Shown here one piece after another: positions 21,962 through 25,855 of a stretch of DNA of 25,855 nucleotides (its first letter is position 1; each line of letters opens with the position of its first letter). This stretch comes from an uncultured Alcaligenaceae bacterium (GTDB lineage Bacteria > Pseudomonadota > Gammaproteobacteria > Burkholderiales > Burkholderiaceae_B), in the NCBI GenBank assembly GCA_937952975.1, contig CALFXX010000041.1, forward strand, positions 1 to 25,855, written 5' to 3'. The position numbers and the translations under genes were made by a program. Under the pieces are notes generated by a model that saw only the letters and a list, made by a program, of their open reading frames with translations, was not told where the DNA came from and searched no databases.

Positions 21962-22575
21962 CGTTTGGGCCGTGTAGCAGCAGGTTCAGTGGTGGCGGTT
22001 TTATCTTTTGGTGCGATTTCGACGTCAGTCGATTTAAACACGTCTAGTTGCTGAGTGGCATTGTTATAACGCATGCCGGTGCCGTTCATTCGCGAACGCC
22101 CGCTCGTCGCGATGGCCGGCAGGTCAGTATAGGCAAGATCCTCTTTAATCAGCATGGTGACTTCATCGCTACGAAAGTTCAGCGGCTGGTGCTCGGCGTC
22201 AGCCAGTCGCAGTAGCACGGCGTCGCCCTTCATGACGATGCGATCACCCTCATCAAACACAGTGGCTGTGCGCGACGTCGCAATCGTCAGTGGGCTGTTG
22301 GCTTTGAGACCGAACGCCCGGGGTCGAATGACATCGTAGGACTTGTCGTCTGGAAAATGCTCCATCAAATCACCTTCGAGCCGATGAATCACCAGGCCTT
22401 TGTCATCGGTGCGTACCAACACAATCTTTTTAGCCCAGTGATCGCGCTCGTGGGTCAGCCTGACTGGAGGATCGATCTCGACCGCGCGCTGCGAATAATC
22501 GGCAGCCCACCAGGTGCCCATCACCAACGAGGTGAGGATCACCAGCGATACAATAATCGCAAAACGTTCTTTCAT
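21958..22575 (-). CDS. lptC: LPS export system protein LptC
   Basis: LptC is a bitopic inner-membrane protein that passes lipopolysaccharide from LptB2FG to LptA. One N-terminal helix (about residues 6-25, FAIIVSLVILTSLVMGTWWAA) is followed by a periplasmic jellyroll. Sequence conservation in LptC is low, so the call relies on size (205 aa), topology, segments such as YDVIRPRAFGLKANSPLTIATSRTATVFDEGDRIVMKGDAVLLR, and position between kdsC and lptA. Ten bases separate it from the kdsC stop. The C-terminal tail is Thr/Ala/Pro-rich. Confidence 0.93.
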   Translation of the reverse strand: MKERFAIIVSLVILTSLVMGTWWAADYSQRAVEIDPPVRLTHERDHWAKKIVLVRTDDKGLVIHRLEGDLMEHFPDDKSYDVIRPRAFGLKANSPLTIATSRTATVFDEGDRIVMKGDAVLLRLADAEHQPLNFRSDEVTMLIKEDLAYTDLPAIATSGRSRMNGTGMRYNNATQQLDVFKSTDVEIAPKDKTATTEPAATRPKR

Positions 22576-22585
22576 TCGGCAACCT

Positions 22586-23185
22586 TCACTGCACAGGCCC
22601 CGAGCCTAGCAGCCCAGGCTGAAAGAAGGCTCCAAGGCGTTGCTGGGCTGCCAAAATGAGATCGCAGCATTCGCGCGCAGCTCCGTGACCACCACGCTTT
22701 TCAGCCACCCAGTGGGCCGCCTGAGTGATGTAGGCGGGCGCATCGGGAACCGCGGCTGAAAATCCAGCGCGTTGCATCGCAGGCAGATCAATCAGGTCGT
22801 CACCCATAAAACCCGTTTGCTCAAGCGTGACACCATAACGCGTGGTAAGTTCGTTTAAAACAGCCCCCTTGTCACGCACATTTTGCATGACCGCACCTAA
22901 ACCGAGTTCGGCCGCGCGCCGGGCGATGATCGGGCTTTCACGACCGGTCACCAAGGCGACCTGAATCCCGCTGACCGTCAGCATCTTTAAACCGTGACCA
23001 TCTAAAGCGTTAAAGCGCTTGATGGTTTCGCCTTGTTCGGTATACCAGAGCCCTGCGTCGGTGAGTACCCCATCGACGTCAAACACCATGAGTTTCAAGC
23101 GTGCCAGACGCGTGCGCACCGACGCTTCAATACGCGCCAAAATCAAGGCTTCGGCGGGGTGAGCAATACTTGGCGGTCGTTTCAT
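22586..23185 (-). CDS. kdsC: 3-deoxy-D-manno-octulosonate 8-phosphate phosphatase KdsC
   Basis: KdsC hydrolyses KDO 8-phosphate to free KDO, the penultimate step before CMP-KDO formation for lipid A. It is a C0-type HAD phosphatase: motif I is MVFDVDGVLTD (catalytic aspartates about 36 and 38), motif II is ALVTGRES, and motif III/IV are KGAVLNELT and FMGDDLIDLPAM. The family-typical GGHGAARECCDLIL is at the C-terminus. The ATG at 23185 gives 199 residues; a GTG at 23194 would leave no room for a ribosome-binding site after the kdsD stop. Length is close to the usual 180-190. Confidence 0.96.
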   Translation of the reverse strand: MKRPPSIAHPAEALILARIEASVRTRLARLKLMVFDVDGVLTDAGLWYTEQGETIKRFNALDGHGLKMLTVSGIQVALVTGRESPIIARRAAELGLGAVMQNVRDKGAVLNELTTRYGVTLEQTGFMGDDLIDLPAMQRAGFSAAVPDAPAYITQAAHWVAEKRGGHGAARECCDLILAAQQRLGAFFQPGLLGSGPVQ

Positions 23186-23198
23186 GTGTGCCACAGCC

Positions 23199-24206
23199 TT
23201 AAATAACCTTAGCGGCCATCAGGTCGTGCATATGCACGGCACCCGATAAAACGCCATCGTCCTCGCAGACCAGCATATGGTTGAGTCGATGGTTGTCCAT
23301 AATCAGCGCGGCATCAACGGCTAAGGCGTCGGCGCGGATGTGCCGAGGGTTGGGTGTCATGCCGGCCGTGACTGTCAGTCGTCGAATATCGCCCTCGCGC
23401 TCGATCAGGCGGCGTAAGTCGCCGTCGGTAAAAATTCCGAGCACTTTACCTTGTGGGTCAAGCACGGCGGTCATTCCCATACCTTTGCGAGACATTTCAT
23501 CGAGCGCTTCAGACATTGTCGCTGTTGCGGTGACCGTGGGCAAGGCACTGCCACTGCGCATCACATCGGCGACGCGGGTGAGCAGCTTGCGGCCTAGCGC
23601 GCCGCCGGGATGAGAGCGGGCAAAATCTTCAGGGCCAAAGCCGCGTGACTGCAAGCAGGCCACCGCAAGCGCATCGCCCATGGCGAGCGAGGCTGTGGTG
23701 CTCGAGGTGGGCGCTAAGTTCAGTGGACAAGCTTCTTGAGCGACCCCGACATCGAGGTGGACTTCAACGAGGCGGGCAAGTTCGGATTGCGAGTTGCCCG
23801 TTAAGGCGATTACTTTGACCCCAAGGCGCCGGGCGGCAGGCAAAATAGACAGAATTTCTTGACCTGAACCTGAATACGACAAGGCCATCAGAAGATCTTG
23901 TGCGCCGATCATGCCGATGTCACCGTGCACGGCTTCGGCGGCATGCAAAAAGAAAGACGGCGTCCCCGTTGAGGCCAGGGTCGCAGCAATTTTGCGTCCG
24001 ATGTGGCCGGTTTTGCCCAGACCGCAAACAATGACGCGACCCCGGCAGGCAAGCATGAGCTCGACCGCCTGAACAAATTCGGTGCCCAGACGCGATTTAA
24101 GTGCCAGGATCGACTGCGCTTCGAGGTCGAGGGTTTGACGGGCAGAGGCCAAGGTCGCCGATTCAATTGGCGATGTTGCGTTGAGGCGTGATTCTGAACT
24201 TGTCAT
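23199..24206 (-). CDS. kdsD: D-arabinose 5-phosphate isomerase KdsD/KpsF
   Basis: KdsD converts D-ribulose 5-phosphate to D-arabinose 5-phosphate, the first committed step toward KDO. An N-terminal SIS domain (about 40-185) has VCGLGKTGHIGRKIAATLASTGTPSFFLHAAEAVHGDIGMI, LSYSGSGQEI, and the segment LNLAPTSSTTASLAMGDALAVACL. The catalytic-type histidine is in SHPGGALGRKLL. Two CBS domains follow (about 215-335: VADVMRSG, GIFTDGDLRRLIE, MTPNPRHI). Length (335) fits E. coli KdsD (328). It is the first gene of the KDO/Lpt operon, divergent from apt. Confidence 0.96.
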   Translation of the reverse strand: MTSSESRLNATSPIESATLASARQTLDLEAQSILALKSRLGTEFVQAVELMLACRGRVIVCGLGKTGHIGRKIAATLASTGTPSFFLHAAEAVHGDIGMIGAQDLLMALSYSGSGQEILSILPAARRLGVKVIALTGNSQSELARLVEVHLDVGVAQEACPLNLAPTSSTTASLAMGDALAVACLQSRGFGPEDFARSHPGGALGRKLLTRVADVMRSGSALPTVTATATMSEALDEMSRKGMGMTAVLDPQGKVLGIFTDGDLRRLIEREGDIRRLTVTAGMTPNPRHIRADALAVDAALIMDNHRLNHMLVCEDDGVLSGAVHMHDLMAAKVI

Positions 24207-24225
24207 GGCTTGAGTTTAAACGGTT

Positions 24226-24246
24226 CGGCGCCCTGTTGGGGCGCCG
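24226..24246. promoter_or_regulatory. Perfect 8-bp GC-rich hairpin in the kdsD/apt divergent spacer
   Basis: CGGCGCCC - TGTTG - GGGCGCCG is a perfect inverted repeat 20 bases before the kdsD ATG. No T-run follows on either strand, so it is not a terminator in the ordinary sense. It would sit in the 5' untranslated region of kdsD, or act as a two-fold DNA site in the 128-base divergent spacer (24207-24334). TATTCT at about 24253-24258 is a possible -10 for apt. Confidence 0.4.
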
Positions 24247-24334
24247 CTAGCGTATTCTATGGGTCTGCGCCTTCGGTGCATGCTACGTTATTTACTGGGT
24301 TTTCTACCGTTTTTTTACTGCGGAGTGCTGTTTG

Positions 24335-24889
24335 ATGATTACGCCAATCCCTTATCAAGACCCCCAAGAGCTGGTACGCGGGCTCATTCGCTCGGTTCCA
24401 GACTGGCCAAAGCCGGGGGTGATGTTTCGGGATATCACACCCATGATGCAAGATCCGCGGGCTTTTCGTGCGTTGATTGACATGTTTGTCTACCGGCACA
24501 TGCGTAATCGACTCGATGCGGTGGTCGGGATTGATGCACGCGGGTTCATTTTCGGTAGCGCCTTGGCTTATGCCTTGAATGTTGGCTTTGTGCCTGTTCG
24601 TAAGCAAGGAAAACTGCCGTATAGGACTGTGGCGCAGCCGTATTCGCTGGAGTACGGTGAGGCGACTGTCGAGGTGCATGAAGACGCGATCAAGCCCGGA
24701 CAGCGCGTACTTTTGGTGGACGACTTGGTTGCAACAGGGGGGACGATGCTGGCGGCAATTAAGCTGCTGCAGCAGCTAGGTGGCAATGTTGCTGAGGCTG
24801 CGGCGGTGGTCAATCTTCCGGCGCTGGGGGGCTCGGCACTCATTGCTCAAACTGACACGCCGTTTTTTAGCGTGTGCGAGTTCGATTAG
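24335..24889 (+). CDS. apt: Adenine phosphoribosyltransferase
   Basis: Apt salvages adenine to AMP using PRPP. The protein (184 aa) shows IRSVPDWPKPGVMFRDITPMMQDP, DAVVGIDARGFIFGSALAYAL, VPVRKQGKLPYRT, and the PRPP-binding loop RVLLVDDLVATGGTMLAA. The start is fixed by GGAG nine bases before the ATG at 24335; a TTG one codon earlier is unlikely. It is a single gene, divergent from kdsD and convergent with ilvA. Confidence 0.97.
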   Translation: MITPIPYQDPQELVRGLIRSVPDWPKPGVMFRDITPMMQDPRAFRALIDMFVYRHMRNRLDAVVGIDARGFIFGSALAYALNVGFVPVRKQGKLPYRTVAQPYSLEYGEATVEVHEDAIKPGQRVLLVDDLVATGGTMLAAIKLLQQLGGNVAEAAAVVNLPALGGSALIAQTDTPFFSVCEFD

Positions 24890-24969
24890 TCAACAGGCGC
24901 AGGCGTGCGATACAGATATCGCGCGCGACAGCCATCGTTCGCTTAACGTTATCCCCAAGGCTAAGCATT

Positions 24970-24993
24970 AAAAAAGCTCGCTCAACGTCAAGC
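24970..24993 (-). terminator. Probable terminator of ilvA
   Basis: On the minus strand GCTTG - ACGTTGAG - CGAGC is followed directly by six T, about 12 bases after the ilvA stop. The stem is only five base pairs with one wobble pair, so it is modest. Confidence 0.45.
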
Positions 24994-25004
24994 CAAGAGG
25001 CAAT

Positions 25005-25855
25005 CTACAAGAACAATTTGTAGACAGGATTTTCGGACTCATTAAAGTACGGATAGCCGACTTCGTCCAAAAAGGCCTTGAACGCTTTTTTGCTGCCATG
25101 GGGCACTTGCATGCCAATCAAGACCTGGCCATAGGCTGCGCCTTGGTTGCGGTAATGAAACAGGCTGATATTCCAGTCGGGTTTCATGGACTGTAAAAAG
25201 CGCGTTAAGGCCCCCGGGCGTTCTGGAAACTCGAATCTGTAAAGCAATTCGTTGTCGGCCAGCGTTGAGCGACCGCCCACCATATGGCGTAGGTGCGTTT
25301 TAGACATTTCGTCGTGACTGAGATCTAGCGTCGCAAAACCATGTTTACGAAAGTTTTTTGCGATTGTCTCAGGCTCGTCAGCGCCGGCGACTTGTATCCC
25401 CACAAAGACATGAGCCAACTGCGCATCTGAGATACGGTAGTTAAACTCGGTGACACTGCGATTGCCAATGAGTTCGCAAAATTGGCGAAAGCTGCCGCGT
25501 TGTTCGGGCAGTGTGACCGCGAAGACCGCCTCTCGGGCCTCGCCCACTTCGGCGCGCTCGGCGACAAAGCGCAAGCGGTCAAAATTCATATTGGCCCCGC
25601 AGGCGATCGCCACCAAGGTTTTACCTTGAAGTTTATGTTCGAGGGCGTATTGTTTGGCACCGGCCAAGGCCAAGGCCCCGGCGGGTTCGAGCACGCTGCG
25701 GGTATCTTGAAAGACGTCCTTGATCGCGGCGCAGATTGCATCAGTATCCACCACGACAAAGTCATCGACATACTCGCGAACCAGGCGAAACGTTTCGACC
25801 CCCACTTGCTTGACTGCGGTGCCATCTGAGAACAAGCCAACTTCAGGCAGGGTGA
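25005..25855 (-). CDS. ilvA: Threonine ammonia-lyase, biosynthetic (IlvA), 3' part
   Basis: IlvA deaminates threonine to 2-oxobutanoate, the first step of isoleucine synthesis. The frame runs off the right end of the window, so the N-terminal PLP-lysine region is missing and about 282 residues are seen. Visible are the end of the catalytic domain (GLFSDGTAVKQVGVETFRLVREYVDDFVVV, EPAGALALAGAKQY, ACGANMNFDRLRFVAERAE) and two tandem ACT-like regulatory domains (EQRGSFRQFCELIGNRSVTEFNYR and EFPERPGALTRFLQSMKPDWNISLFHYRNQGAAYGQVLIGM). The paired ACT-like region marks the biosynthetic, isoleucine-inhibited form rather than the catabolic TdcB type. It ends at PVYKLFL. Confidence 0.95.
   Translation of the reverse strand, partial: TLPEVGLFSDGTAVKQVGVETFRLVREYVDDFVVVDTDAICAAIKDVFQDTRSVLEPAGALALAGAKQYALEHKLQGKTLVAIACGANMNFDRLRFVAERAEVGEAREAVFAVTLPEQRGSFRQFCELIGNRSVTEFNYRISDAQLAHVFVGIQVAGADEPETIAKNFRKHGFATLDLSHDEMSKTHLRHMVGGRSTLADNELLYRFEFPERPGALTRFLQSMKPDWNISLFHYRNQGAAYGQVLIGMQVPHGSKKAFKAFLDEVGYPYFNESENPVYKLFL

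Noticed and set aside
24903..24926. Hairpin after apt (GCGATA - CAGA - TATCGC with an extended stem) as the apt terminator
   Set aside because: The stem is good (about ten pairs with one wobble) and the position is right, but there is no T-run on the plus strand. It may stop transcription by another route, but I could not support calling it an intrinsic terminator.
1..25855. CRISPR array, prophage, insertion sequence, toxin-antitoxin or biosynthetic island
   Set aside because: No repeated spacer pattern, transposase, integrase, tRNA-flanked junction or unrecognised gene cluster was found. Nearly every base lies in conserved core genes.

Overview
The window is a dense stretch of housekeeping chromosome from a betaproteobacterium, most likely Burkholderiales and probably Alcaligenaceae-like. 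The reasons are the high but uneven GC, an orphan Bug-family solute-binding protein, the order kdsD-kdsC-lptC-lptA-lptB-hpf-ptsN-hprK-rapZ, an argB-HAD-slmA block, and a gpmA-envC-ctpA-moeB/thiF block. This placement comes from gene content and order, not from a search. There are 33 protein-coding loci, no RNA genes, no insertion sequences and no CRISPR. No stretch longer than about 200 bases lacks a gene.

Layout. Bases 1-2772: the end of a TSUP permease, a convergent BioC-like methyltransferase, and a comF-trmL pair. Bases 2852-6145 (minus): membrane-anchored rhodanese, grxC, secB, gpsA and a Bug protein, a set for redox, protein export and phospholipid precursor supply. Bases 6256-10566 (plus): gpmA, envC, a CtpA-type S41 protease and a MoeB/ThiF adenylyltransferase. 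Bases 10653-15420 (minus): yraN, a GmhA/DiaA-like SIS protein, a BON lipoprotein (DolP-like), a TlpA-like thioredoxin, argB, a HAD nucleotidase and slmA. rsmI (plus) is divergent from yraN and convergent with rlpA. Bases 16478-20252 (minus): hpf, ptsN, hprK, rapZ and rlpA. Bases 20451-24206 (minus): the KDO and lipopolysaccharide-transport operon kdsD-kdsC-lptC-lptA-lptB. The window ends with apt (plus) and the 3' part of ilvA (minus). Many adjacent genes share ATGA, TAATG or TAAATG junctions, which points to translational coupling. Envelope biogenesis is the dominant theme (EnvC, RlpA, LptABC, KdsCD, GmhA-like, BON lipoprotein, SecB, SlmA).

The most important observation is not biological. 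The HAD nucleotidase between argB and slmA looks like a pseudogene with two tandem in-frame stops, but the 39 bases at 11746-11784 read, on the minus strand, as ten T followed by the Illumina P5 flow-cell/adapter sequence with one mismatch. The break is therefore almost certainly a sequencing or assembly artefact that overwrote 13 codons of an intact gene.

Secondary points are: no rpoN between lptB and hpf, a strong terminator between hpf and ptsN followed by a TATAAT placed so that ptsN could be leaderless, and a SIS protein in a DiaA-type locus that keeps GmhA-type metal and catalytic residues. I found no convincing previously undescribed biological system.
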